Source: an uncultured Bacilli bacterium
Lineage (GTDB): Bacteria; Bacillota_I; Bacilli_A; RF39; UBA660
Direction of reading: 5' to 3'
Assembly: GCA_934097015.1 (NCBI GenBank)
Contig: CAKONF010000026.1
Coordinates: forward strand, 1 to 16,191
DNA length: 16,191 bases
The notes under the pieces: generated by a model
What the model was told of the DNA's origin: nothing
Database searches by the model: none
Seen by the model: only the letters and a program-made list of their open reading frames with translations
Position numbers and translations under genes: made by a program
Shown: piece after piece, positions 7,121 through 13,566 of the stretch
How the letters are laid out: every line of letters begins with the position of its first letter
How positions within the stretch are numbered: the stretch's first letter is position 1

Positions 7121-7504
7121 ATGAACGAATTAACTAATATAGCAACCGCTGTTGGTAATTATAATAGCATTTCTACATCAATAACATCAAATACATCTAT
7201 CGTTAATATGATAAGCGGTTTAACAATCACAAAAGAAGCTGATAAACAAAATTGGGCTAGTGGAGCGTTAACATATACAATAAAAATTGCTAACTTAACT
7301 GATACTCCATACTTAAATCCAATAATAACAGATGTAATTGATACTACCAAAGTTGATTTTATAAATGGAAGTGTAATGTTAAATGATGTAGTTCTAGAAG
7401 AAGATAAATATACATTTAATAATAATACGCTTACAATTAATTTAGAACAAGTTAACACACAAACAACTGATACTATTACGTTTCGCGTTAACAAAAAAGC
7501 GTAA
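7121..7504 (+). CDS. Single-domain DUF11-like protein, 127 residues
   Basis: ATG 7121 is chosen because AGGAGGTGAC directly precedes it; a GTG at 7115 lies inside that binding site. The protein is one DUF11-type beta-sandwich. It has an N-terminal conserved tail (NELTNIATAVGNYNSISTSI), then GLTITKEADK..W..G.LTYTIKIAN, NP.ITDVIDT..V.FI.GSV and LTINLEQV ending in ITF.V.KK. It lacks a signal peptide and membrane segment. A paralogue of exactly the same length sits on the opposite strand at 9585-9968, with a beta-helix protein between. DUF11 modules normally occur in exported surface proteins, so a stand-alone copy without a secretion signal suggests non-Sec deposition (for example on a spore or phage-like particle) or an unknown route. 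That is speculation. Confidence 0.8.
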   Translation: MNELTNIATAVGNYNSISTSITSNTSIVNMISGLTITKEADKQNWASGALTYTIKIANLTDTPYLNPIITDVIDTTKVDFINGSVMLNDVVLEEDKYTFNNNTLTINLEQVNTQTTDTITFRVNKKA

Positions 7505-7711
7505 TGATTTCTTTATATTAAAAAATCAAGCAAGTGTGCGTTGTAATAATATAGTAGTTTATAGCAACATAACTACAGTTGTTAGTCCTATAAATAAATA
7601 TCATAGAAGTACATATTGTGATACACCATATTGGAGATTATAATCACTTACTGTGATTTTTTCTTTATGTCATAAAAAATATATAACATAAAATAAAGTA
7701 AGAGGTGTATT
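7505..7711 (+). other. Noncoding gap with possible pseudoknot RNA and terminator
   Basis: There is no coding frame in this 207-base stretch. GTAGTT (7554-7559) can pair with AACTAC (7571-7576), while GCAAC inside that loop (7564-7568) can pair with GTTGT (7578-7582), an H-type pseudoknot. A second GTTGT at 7540-7544 competes for the same GCAAC. A simple terminator follows (AATCAC 7642-7647, GTGATT 7653-7658, T-run to 7662). No convincing promoter for a small RNA is seen, so this may just be the 3' UTR of the DUF11-like gene. Confidence 0.3.
7642..7662 (+). terminator. Terminator after the DUF11-like gene
   Basis: A short 6-bp stem AATCAC/GTGATT with a 5-base loop leads into six T interrupted by one C. 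It is placed 138 bases after the stop at 7504, before the beta-helix gene. Confidence 0.55.
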
Positions 7712-9562
7712 ATGACTATAATTGATGAAAATACTGTTGTTGTTAACACAAGTGCAGAATTAAAAAATATTCTCGAAAATAATAATACATATAATTATAT
7801 ATATTTTGGAAGTAATATAACTTTAACTAGTGGTATTATTATATCAAGTACTAAAACCAACATTACTATAGATGGTACTTATGAAAACATAACCTATGAA
7901 TTTACAGACTTGAAAAGTACTGGTGCAGCAGATACTATAAGAGTAAATTCTGTTATAAATAAAATTACAGTTAAAAATATGAAAATAACTGGTTATAACT
8001 ATTACGGAGTAATATATGTTCCTGAGGAAGCAAAATATAAAGATGTAATTACTGAATATAACAACATAAGCTATTTAGGACCACAAATATCATTTCATCC
8101 ATATGGATTAACTAGATTTATTGATGTTAATATAGAAATACAAGATAACTATGCTGTTGGAAATGAAGTAGCTGAATGTAATAAAATTGAAATAGGTGGA
8201 ACATCAACTATAACACATAAATCAACAGGAAATTCCTCATTTTGGTTTAGAAATAGTAATCCTTATTTAAAAATATTACCTAACTCAACAGTACATTTTA
8301 CTTCTGTAAATAGAGAATTATATTATGGAATAACTAATTTAGAATTTGATATAGGACATAGTTCTTCATTCTACATAACAACTAAAAATGGTATGGGTTA
8401 TGGGACATTTGGTACAGGAATAACTACATTAGAAGAAAATGCACTACTAAATATAAAACAAACTAGTAGAAATGGTAGTTATCCTACTTGGTATAGTTAT
8501 GGTAGTATTACATTGAATAATGGTTCTATATTGGAAATAATAAATGATTATACTAGTATAACATCAAGCAATTATAATATATATTTTAATGGTTCTAATA
8601 CAGGATTTTATTTAAACAATCCCGAAAAAGTAATATTATATAATAAAGTTGCTAATGTTTTATATACAAATAATACAGTACCATTTAACTTTAATTTTAA
8701 TAGAATAAATTTATTTGATAGTGCTATAGATATTAATAGTGATATAACAAAAGATACATTACCAACATCTTGGTATAAAAGTACATCATCTAATATAACA
8801 GGTACATTTACTAATTCTAAAACAACAATAACATCTAATAATTATACAGAAAGTGAATTAACTACTTTACCTAGTTTAGATAAATTTATTATAAATAATA
8901 AAAAAATAATCTCTATTGGAGACTTTATATTACATGTTGATGCATTAACAGATACAGATACAATAGTAAAAGGTAGTACTAATATAAATTCTTCAATTTT
9001 AATAGAATATGAAAATGAAAGTACAGTTGTTAAAGTAGGTGAAGATGGAACATATAGTTATACTTTACCAAATACTTTACCTATTGGTACTAAAATAACA
9101 TTTAATACCAAATTACAAAATGAACCAATATACAATACTAAAATAATAGAAATTGTATACAGTGGAGAATTAGTAATAGATGATGCAACAAAAACAATAA
9201 AATTTATATTAGATCCAATTAGTTTAAATCCTATACTTTGTCCTAAAGATAATGAATTAATAATTAACATTACTGATAGTAGAATACATAGTTCCAATTG
9301 GAAACTATATGCTAGTATAAATCATGATTTATCAAATAGTAATGATATATTAGAAAAAGCTATTGTATTAAAAAAAGATGATGAAATATTAGTATTAGAT
9401 AATGAACCTAAATTAATTTATACAGGTGAAGACAATAATGGAATTACTAAAACAACTCAAATTATATTTAATAAAGATGAAGGTATATTATTATGTATAA
9501 ATAATCCTGTAAAAAATAACATAGTTTATAGTGCAATTATAACGTATACTATAGAAGAATAA
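7712..9562 (+). CDS. Beta-helix (pectate-lyase-like fold) surface-type protein, no signal peptide
   Basis: This 616-residue protein starts at ATG 7712 behind AGAGGTG. Residues about 10-320 are strand-rich with the repeating cadence of a right-handed parallel beta-helix, in the style of pectate-lyase-like adhesive domains (NTSAELKNILENNNTYNYIYFG at the start, where a variable is tested against a default landscape; later ITLNNGSILEI and LEENALLNI rungs). Residues about 405-485 resemble a bacterial Ig-like module (DALTDTDTIVKGSTN..V.VGEDGTYSYTLP..L..GTKITF). The C-terminal 130 residues are another beta-domain, in the style of WxL-like or other surface modules, that I cannot name. There is no Sec signal, anchor or catalytic motif. 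It lies between two DUF11-like genes and shares a downstream terminator with one of them. Adhesive or structural function is inferred. Confidence 0.75.
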   Translation: MTIIDENTVVVNTSAELKNILENNNTYNYIYFGSNITLTSGIIISSTKTNITIDGTYENITYEFTDLKSTGAADTIRVNSVINKITVKNMKITGYNYYGVIYVPEEAKYKDVITEYNNISYLGPQISFHPYGLTRFIDVNIEIQDNYAVGNEVAECNKIEIGGTSTITHKSTGNSSFWFRNSNPYLKILPNSTVHFTSVNRELYYGITNLEFDIGHSSSFYITTKNGMGYGTFGTGITTLEENALLNIKQTSRNGSYPTWYSYGSITLNNGSILEIINDYTSITSSNYNIYFNGSNTGFYLNNPEKVILYNKVANVLYTNNTVPFNFNFNRINLFDSAIDINSDITKDTLPTSWYKSTSSNITGTFTNSKTTITSNNYTESELTTLPSLDKFIINNKKIISIGDFILHVDALTDTDTIVKGSTNINSSILIEYENESTVVKVGEDGTYSYTLPNTLPIGTKITFNTKLQNEPIYNTKIIEIVYSGELVIDDATKTIKFILDPISLNPILCPKDNELIINITDSRIHSSNWKLYASINHDLSNSNDILEKAIVLKKDDEILVLDNEPKLIYTGEDNNGITKTTQIIFNKDEGILLCINNPVKNNIVYSAIITYTIEE

Positions 9563-9593
9563 AAAATAAAACTTTGGCTTAGTTTTATTTTTT
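9561..9593. terminator. Bidirectional terminator between convergent genes
   Basis: A perfect 13-bp stem, AAAAAATAAAACT (9561-9573) and AGTTTTATTTTTT (9581-9593), with a 7-base loop. A- and T-runs on both sides let it stop transcription from the beta-helix gene and from the opposing DUF11-like gene. It includes the last bases of both coding regions. Confidence 0.85.
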
Positions 9594-9968
9594 TCTTACT
9601 TTAAAAGAAATAGTTTTAGTATCATTTTGATTCATTGTACTTAGATTAATTGTTAATGTGTCAGTATTAAACGTATATTCACTACTAGTAGCAGCAACTC
9701 CATCTATCATAACAGATCCATCTATAAATTCTACCAAAGTAGTATCAAGTTTATCAGTAATTACTGGATTTTCATATGCTTTTTCTGTTCCATTATTAAT
9801 TACAATTGTATAAGTTAAATCGCCATCAGCCCAAACACTTTTATTAGCAGTCATAGTTATAGTTAATCCATCAATCATAACAACAACGCTGGCATTACTT
9901 GTTATACTTGTTGGAATACTATTATAATTACCAACTGCGCTAACTACGTTATTTAATTCATTTTCCAT
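9585..9968 (-). CDS. Single-domain DUF11-like protein, 127 residues, paralogue
   Basis: This protein is a close relative of the one at 7121-7504. Shared blocks are AVGNYNSI.TSITSN, GLTIT..A(N/D)K..W, LTYTI, NP.ITD.(L/I)DTT.V.FI(D/N)GSVM, YTFN..TLTINL and a T..F.V.KK end. Both are exactly 127 residues. It lacks a signal peptide. It is transcribed toward the beta-helix gene and shares the terminator at 9561-9593. The ribosome binding site is AGGGGA, 4 bases before ATG. The pair probably arose by duplication with inversion, and their flanking of the beta-helix gene suggests the three products belong to one structure. That is an inference. Confidence 0.8.
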   Translation of the reverse strand: MENELNNVVSAVGNYNSIPTSITSNASVVVMIDGLTITMTANKSVWADGDLTYTIVINNGTEKAYENPVITDKLDTTLVEFIDGSVMIDGVAATSSEYTFNTDTLTINLSTMNQNDTKTISFKVRKK

Positions 9969-9982
9969 AAGTCCCCTAAAAT

Positions 9983-10011
9983 ATTTTATGAGATAAGTAA
10001 AAATAAGTTAA
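9983..10011 (-). promoter_or_regulatory. Candidate promoter of the minus-strand DUF11-like gene
   Basis: On the minus strand TTAACT (10011-10006) and TAAAAT (9988-9983) are 17 bases apart. The -10 is embedded in CATAAAATA, an exact match to the sporulation sigma-E/K -10 pattern CATANNNTA; the same nine bases occur at 7687-7695 before the beta-helix gene. Only 14 bases separate the -10 from the start codon, so the leader would be extremely short. Confidence 0.4.
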
Positions 10012-10041
10012 TAAAATATAGAAATAAATTATTAAATTTGA

Positions 10042-10065
10042 TACAATTATTCTAGATAAATTGTA
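10042..10065. promoter_or_regulatory. 24-bp imperfect palindrome upstream of the RNHCP gene
   Basis: The left half TACAATTATTCT and the right half AGATAAATTGTA match in inverted orientation at 10 of 12 positions. An extended -10 (TGATACAAT, 10039-10047) overlaps its left arm, which puts the palindrome over the likely transcription start of the RNHCP gene. It may be an operator; no regulator is encoded nearby. Confidence 0.4.
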
Positions 10066-10082
10066 CTTATAAAGGAGCAAAT

Positions 10083-10400
10083 ATGGATAATAAAAGATTT
10101 AAAATGATAGATGAAAATTTTATATGTGAAGTATGTGGTAAAAGTGTAAATAAATTAGATTATACAGCAAGAGATCACTGTCCCCATTGTTTATGTAGCA
10201 AACACTTAGATATTAATCCTGGTGATAGATTATCTAATTGTATGGGAATATTAAGACCAATTGATATTGAAAAGAGTAAAAAAGATACTTATAAAATTAT
10301 ATATAAGTGTGATAAATGTGGTATGGTTAAAAAAAACAAAACTGCTATTGATGATGATTTTGATAAAATACTTGAGATAATGAGTAAAAATAGATTATAG
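10083..10400 (+). CDS. RNHCP domain protein (zinc-binding)
   Basis: This 105-residue protein carries the family signature ARDHCPHCLCSKHLD with PGDR directly after it (residues 29-49), then the second half IIYKCDKCG and a DD motif. Cysteine pairs at C15/C18, C33/C36/C38 and C76/C79 suggest one or two zinc sites. The family is widespread in Bacillota and its role is unknown, although a nucleic-acid or RNA-associated role is sometimes assumed from the zinc-ribbon form. AAAGGAG precedes the start by 8 bases. It appears to be a single-gene unit; no clear terminator follows. Confidence 0.85.
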   Translation: MDNKRFKMIDENFICEVCGKSVNKLDYTARDHCPHCLCSKHLDINPGDRLSNCMGILRPIDIEKSKKDTYKIIYKCDKCGMVKKNKTAIDDDFDKILEIMSKNRL

Positions 10401-10442
10401 ATAATTGTTTAATGCATATAATAAAATAGAATGTATTTGTAC

Positions 10443-10471
10443 TTGACAACGATAATATCTTGTTGTAAAAT
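10443..10471 (+). promoter_or_regulatory. Strong promoter of the type III antitoxin RNA
   Basis: Consensus TTGACA (10443-10448), a spacer of exactly 17 bases, and TAAAAT (10466-10471). The transcript would start near 10478, about 16 bases before the first antitoxin repeat. It is among the strongest promoters in the window, as expected for an antitoxin RNA that must be in excess. Confidence 0.8.
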
Positions 10472-10493
10472 TAGATTGTATTCAAGAAATTGA

Positions 10494-10593
10494 AAATGTT
10501 AGTCGCTTACGGATGGTGCGAGTTATAAATGATTCCGACTGAGAAATGTTAGTCGCTTACGGATGGTGCGAGTTATAAATGATTCCGTTCGAA
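10494..10593 (+). repeat. Tandem 50-bp direct repeat, two full copies
   Basis: Copies at 10494-10543 and 10544-10593 agree over about 45 consecutive positions, differing mainly at their junction (CCGACTGAG versus CCGTTCGAA). The exact repetition suggests recent duplication or strong constraint. Copy number could vary between strains. Confidence 0.9.
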
Positions 10594-10600
10594 AATGTTA
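10494..10600 (+). ncRNA. cptI: CptI-like type III antitoxin RNA (two 50-nt repeats plus a partial third)
   Basis: Two near-identical units follow one another with a 50-base period (AAATGTTAG at 10494-10502 and again at 10544-10552, a partial third at 10594). They are much richer in G+C than their surroundings. Each can form an H-type pseudoknot: TCGC (10503-10506) with GCGA (10518-10521), and CGGA in that loop (10510-10513) with TCCG (10534-10537). An A-rich strand, TTATAAATGA, fills the second loop. Type III antitoxins are exactly this: tandem pseudoknots cut from a precursor by the toxin at A-rich junctions and binding it. The match in unit number, size and position to CptI of Eubacterium rectale is good. 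Sequence divergence prevents certainty on the exact processing site. Confidence 0.8.
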
Positions 10601-10634
10601 GAAAACTTTAATAAAATTATTGGAGTTTTCTTTT
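10601..10634 (+). terminator. Attenuating terminator between antitoxin and toxin
   Basis: GAAAACT (10601-10607) pairs with AGTTTTC (10624-10630), and the intervening TTAATAA and TTATTGG extend the stem with two G.U pairs to about 12-14 bp. TTTTATT follows. In type III loci this hairpin keeps antitoxin RNA in excess, with toxin made by read-through. Confidence 0.85.
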
Positions 10635-10668
10635 ATTATGTGTTATTATATTTACAAGGAGGGATTAT

Positions 10669-11142
10669 ATGAGAATAGAAACAGGATTTATATACCATAT
10701 AAAAGATGAATTCTTTGATAAAATCAATGATAAGAACCTTTTGATTAACCATGAAAACGGTAAAACAAGACCGACATATTTTACTATTAAAGATGGTGAT
10801 ATTTTATGGTTTATACCACTAAGTAGTAAGATAGATAAATATCAATCTATTATAAATAAAAAAATTAAAAAATATGGTGAATGCAAGTCAATAATAATTG
10901 ATGAGATTGCTGGAAAAAAATCGGTGATATTAATTCAAAACGCTTTTCCAACATTACCTAAGTATATTGATCATGCACATACGAGAAATGGTACTATTGT
11001 TAAAGTTGCGGATAATTTAAAAGCTGAAATTTTAACTAATTTTGGTAATTTATTAGCGATGAAATCTCAAGGGATTAATCTGTTCTTTGCTGATATAGAT
11101 AAAATAAAAGAAATTATGTTAAAAGAATTAAAAGATAATTAA
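10669..11142 (+). CDS. cptN: CptN-family type III toxin (ToxN-like endoribonuclease)
   Basis: This 157-residue protein matches the CptIN-type toxins. It has FIYHIKDEFFDKIND (residues 7-21), a RP.YF block (34-38), the catalytic-region motif WFIPLSSKIDKY (47-58), a K.GKKSVILIQN..PT..KYI core (82-100), and a C-terminal helix ending IKEIMLKELK. The PLSSK stretch corresponds to the T/S-S-x-K active site of ToxN. Such toxins are metal-independent RNases that cleave A-rich mRNA sites and are silenced by their own antitoxin pseudoknots. Free toxin halts growth, and several family members abort phage infection. It has AAGGAGGG as a ribosome binding site and is preceded by the antitoxin repeats and their terminator. 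A function in this genome (maintenance or defence) cannot be told from sequence. Confidence 0.85.
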   Translation: MRIETGFIYHIKDEFFDKINDKNLLINHENGKTRPTYFTIKDGDILWFIPLSSKIDKYQSIINKKIKKYGECKSIIIDEIAGKKSVILIQNAFPTLPKYIDHAHTRNGTIVKVADNLKAEILTNFGNLLAMKSQGINLFFADIDKIKEIMLKELKDN

Positions 11143-11149
11143 ATATATT

Positions 11150-11186
11150 AGAAAACATTAATGAAAATACTTAAGTTTTCTTTTTT
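11150..11186 (+). terminator. Terminator after the toxin gene
   Basis: GAAAAC (11151-11156) pairs with GTTTTC (11175-11180), extended by TTAA/TTAA with one bulged A, followed by six T. It resembles the hairpin between antitoxin and toxin, so the two terminators bracket the toxin. The next gene's -10 starts two bases later. Confidence 0.75.
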
Positions 11187-11187
11187 A

Positions 11188-11196
11188 TGCTATAAT
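11188..11196 (+). promoter_or_regulatory. Extended -10 promoter of the ASCH-DUF4186 pair
   Basis: TGCTATAAT is a perfect extended -10, 22 bases before the ATG at 11218. The -35 is poor, as extended -10 promoters allow. Confidence 0.6.
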
Positions 11197-11217
11197 GAAT
11201 TAGAGGAAGTATTAGAT

Positions 11218-11592
11218 ATGAAAGCAATAACTATAAGAGAACCATGGGCTAGTTTAATAATAAATGGTTATAAAAAATATGAATTTAGAAGTTGGAAAAC
11301 TAATTATAGAGGGAAAATACTTATACATGCTGGAAAAGGTATAGATAAAGATATGCTTTATATTGCAAATAAATATAATATAAAAATAAATCCTGGTAAT
11401 ATTATAGGAAAAGTAGAAATAACTGATTGTATTAAAGTAGATGATGAATTTAATAAATTTTTAAAAAAAGATAATAGTTTAGTATATCATGGTGATTATA
11501 AAGATAATTATGCTTGGAAAATAGAAAAAGTAAAAAAATATGATAAGACTATACCAGTAAATGGTAAGTTAGGTTTGTGGAATTATGAATAA
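11218..11592 (+). CDS. ASCH domain protein
   Basis: The start is ATG 11218, 10 bases after AGAGGAAG, rather than an in-frame ATG at 11161 that lies inside the preceding terminator. The 124-residue product opens MKAITIREPWASLIINGYKKYEFRS (residues 1-25, the family's signature), followed by RGKILIHAGK (35-44), a G..IGKVEITDC strand and a closing NYAWKIEKV..Y segment with GLWNYE. The ASCH fold is a PUA-like beta-barrel linked to RNA binding or modified-nucleoside handling; some members act as amidohydrolases on acetylated cytidine. No specific substrate can be read from this copy. It overlaps the DUF4186 gene by 8 bases. Confidence 0.85.
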   Translation: MKAITIREPWASLIINGYKKYEFRSWKTNYRGKILIHAGKGIDKDMLYIANKYNIKINPGNIIGKVEITDCIKVDDEFNKFLKKDNSLVYHGDYKDNYAWKIEKVKKYDKTIPVNGKLGLWNYE

Positions 11593-11944
11593 AGAATATT
11601 TATTATATAAATTATCAAAATCAAAATTCAGGAATAGTTTTAAATTATCAAAAAAAGATATAGAATATATAAATCGAGTAGGTTCGCATAAAATTAAAGA
11701 GCATGCTTATGATTTTATCAATAATAGATTAAAAGATGTAAGTAAAATAAATGATGGAAAACAGACTCCCATGCGTGGACATCCAGTATTTATAGCACAA
11801 CATGCAACTGCTACTTGCTGTAGAAATTGTATGTATAAATGGTATCACATAGATAAAAATAAAATACTAACTGATAAAGAAATAGACTTTATCATAGAAA
11901 TAATAATGTCATGGATTATAAAAAAATATAGCGAAAGTATGTAA
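11585..11944 (+). CDS. DUF4186 family protein
   Basis: This 119-residue protein has the strikingly conserved core PMRGHPVFIAQHATATCCRNC (residues 62-82) followed by KWYHI. The His and Cys residues (H66, H73, C78, C79, C82, H88) look like a metal or cofactor site. Its start codon lies 8 bases inside the ASCH gene in another frame, so translation is probably coupled. The family has no known function; pairing with an ASCH protein hints at nucleic-acid or nucleotide metabolism, but that is weak. Confidence 0.8.
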   Translation: MNKEYLLYKLSKSKFRNSFKLSKKDIEYINRVGSHKIKEHAYDFINNRLKDVSKINDGKQTPMRGHPVFIAQHATATCCRNCMYKWYHIDKNKILTDKEIDFIIEIIMSWIIKKYSESM

Positions 11945-11959
11945 AAAATACTTTTTTTT
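11934..11959 (+). terminator. Terminator overlapping the DUF4186 stop codon
   Basis: AAAGTAT (11934-11940) pairs with ATACTTT (11948-11954), and an 8-T run (11952-11959) overlaps the 3' arm. The stop TAA is in the loop. Confidence 0.65.
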
Positions 11960-11986
11960 GTAGCATTAATATGTTAAAATTACTTA

Positions 11987-12001
11987 TATAATTTGAGGTG
12001 G
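11987..12001 (+). promoter_or_regulatory. -10 box and RBS of the RSH gene
   Basis: Consensus TATAAT (11987-11992) is followed closely by GAGGTGG (11995-12001), 4 bases before ATG 12006. The -35 region is poor. The very short distance leaves a nearly leaderless transcript, so another start upstream is possible. Confidence 0.45.
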
Positions 12002-12005
12002 TAGT

Positions 12006-13457
12006 ATGCAAGATTTTGATATGTTGTTAGAATCAATAAAAAAATATAATAATGATGAAATTGAAAGAATAATTGATGCATACAACTTTGCTAAAGAGGC
12101 ACACAAAGATCAATTTAGAGAAAGTGGAGAGCCCTATATAATTCATCCTGTAAATGTATGTATAAATTTAGCAAAATTTCATGCTGATGGCGCAACACTA
12201 GTAGCAGGTATGCTACATGATGTAGTTGAAGATACAAAATATACATTAGAAGATGTAGAAAATAAATTTGGCAGTGAAGTTGCTAAATTAGTAGATGGAG
12301 TCACTAAAATAAGTAATATACATTTTTCATCACTTGACGAAGCAAGAGATGCCAATATAAGAAGAATAATAACTAGTTTAAATGAAGATGTTAGAATAAT
12401 AATTATCAAACTATGTGATAGATTACACAATATTAGAACGTTAGAATATAAAGCAAAAAGTAAACAACAAAGAAGCGCTTTAGAAACACTAACTATTTAT
12501 GTTCCTCTTGCATACTTTATAGGAGCTTTCAGACTAAAATGTGAATTAGAAGATATATGTTTATCATATTTAAAACCAGATATATATAAAGAATTAGTAG
12601 ATAGAACAGATAAAATTAGAAAAGATTATATTACTTGTATAGATGAAACAGAAAAGAAAATATCAGAAATATTAATAAATAATAATATTAAATTTAATAT
12701 GAGATCTAGAATAATTAATATTTATAATATATATAAAAAGATTAAACAAGGATATAAAATAAACGAAATACATGACTTAGTAAATATAAAAGTTATATTG
12801 GAAAATGAAAATGATTGCTATAAAGTTTTAGGATTAGTACATAAATGTTTTCCTCCAATGAATTATAAATTTAAAGATTATATTGCAGTACCTAAAACTA
12901 ATATGTATAGAAGTTTACATACAACAGTATTTGGCCCCGACGAACATATCATTCAGATACAAATAAAAACAATAGATATGGATAATATAAATACTTACGG
13001 TATTGCTAGCTATTGGTATAAGTATCAAGGTTTAGGTGCTGAGAAAATGCAAGAAGAATTGATTAACAATTATCAGTTTATAACAACTATATCTAATTTA
13101 AATAATACTATTAAAAATGATAAAGCTTTTATCGGAAAAATAAAAGATGAAATATTTACCAATAACGTGTATGTTTATACAGCAAACGGAGATATTGTTG
13201 AATTACCTAATGGATCTACACCAATAGATTTTGCTTATAAAATACATAGTGATATAGGAAATCATTTATCAAAATGTTTTGTTAATGGTGATGAAGTAAA
13301 ATTAGATTATAAATTAAAAAATAAAGATAGAATAATAGTTATCGTTAAAGATAAAGCAAAACCTGATAAGAAATGGGTTAATATTGTTAAAACAACAATG
13401 GCTAAAAAAAGAATAAGAGATTATTTAAAAAAGATAGAAAAAAATACAAACCAATAA
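12006..13457 (+). CDS. rsh: RelA/SpoT homologue, short form, synthetase site altered
   Basis: This 483-residue protein controls the alarmone (p)ppGpp. The N-terminal hydrolase (HD) domain is complete: R38, H47 in YIIHP, H71-D72 with E75-D76 in LHDVVEDT, and DRLHN at 138-142. The synthetase domain (about 225-340) keeps D257, the KFKDYIAVPK..MYRSLHTT block and a GIASYW end. However, the Glu of the EVQIRT/EIQIRT motif, essential in Rel enzymes, is Gln317 (codon CAG at 12954-12956), the IRT is IKT, and the R-x-K-H motif reads RSRI. A TGS domain follows (387-448, VYVYTANGDIVELPNGSTPIDFAY); then the protein stops after about 35 residues. The helical, zinc-finger and ACT regions of full-length (about 730-residue) Rel are absent. 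I infer a hydrolase-dominated enzyme. Confidence 0.9.
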   Translation: MQDFDMLLESIKKYNNDEIERIIDAYNFAKEAHKDQFRESGEPYIIHPVNVCINLAKFHADGATLVAGMLHDVVEDTKYTLEDVENKFGSEVAKLVDGVTKISNIHFSSLDEARDANIRRIITSLNEDVRIIIIKLCDRLHNIRTLEYKAKSKQQRSALETLTIYVPLAYFIGAFRLKCELEDICLSYLKPDIYKELVDRTDKIRKDYITCIDETEKKISEILINNNIKFNMRSRIINIYNIYKKIKQGYKINEIHDLVNIKVILENENDCYKVLGLVHKCFPPMNYKFKDYIAVPKTNMYRSLHTTVFGPDEHIIQIQIKTIDMDNINTYGIASYWYKYQGLGAEKMQEELINNYQFITTISNLNNTIKNDKAFIGKIKDEIFTNNVYVYTANGDIVELPNGSTPIDFAYKIHSDIGNHLSKCFVNGDEVKLDYKLKNKDRIIVIVKDKAKPDKKWVNIVKTTMAKKRIRDYLKKIEKNTNQ

Positions 13458-13482
13458 ATTTATAAAAATTCATCAAAAAATA

Positions 13483-13511
13483 TTTACAACAATCATCAAT
13501 TTTGATATATT
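13483..13511 (+). promoter_or_regulatory. Promoter of cassette B leader
   Basis: TTTACA (13483-13488), 17 bases, TATATT (13506-13511). The identical architecture occurs at 15446-15474, and the bases after the -10 (ATATTTAAGGTAGAAATA) are the same in both copies, which fixes the likely start near 13518. Confidence 0.7.
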
Positions 13512-13566
13512 ATATTTAAGGTAGAAATATCTTGCAAATATAAATTTTATTATTCATCTAAAGATG

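Noticed and set aside
7159..7494. Minus-strand ORF opposite the DUF11-like gene
   Set aside because: Shadow of a homologue-supported gene; hydrophobic, no start signals. The same applies to minus-strand frames at 9058-9297, 12179-12430, 13704-14162, 13769-13963, 14591-14782 and 14628-14891.
10494..10593. CRISPR array or riboswitch
   Set aside because: The 50-base units are directly abutting with no unique spacers, so not CRISPR. The GATGG segment recalls fluoride and T-box RNAs, but their other conserved parts are missing, and the CptN-type gene downstream explains the repeats better.
11161..11217. Upstream start of the ASCH protein at ATG 11161
   Set aside because: It lies inside the toxin gene's terminator and upstream of the gene's own -10; the family N-terminus begins at ATG 11218.
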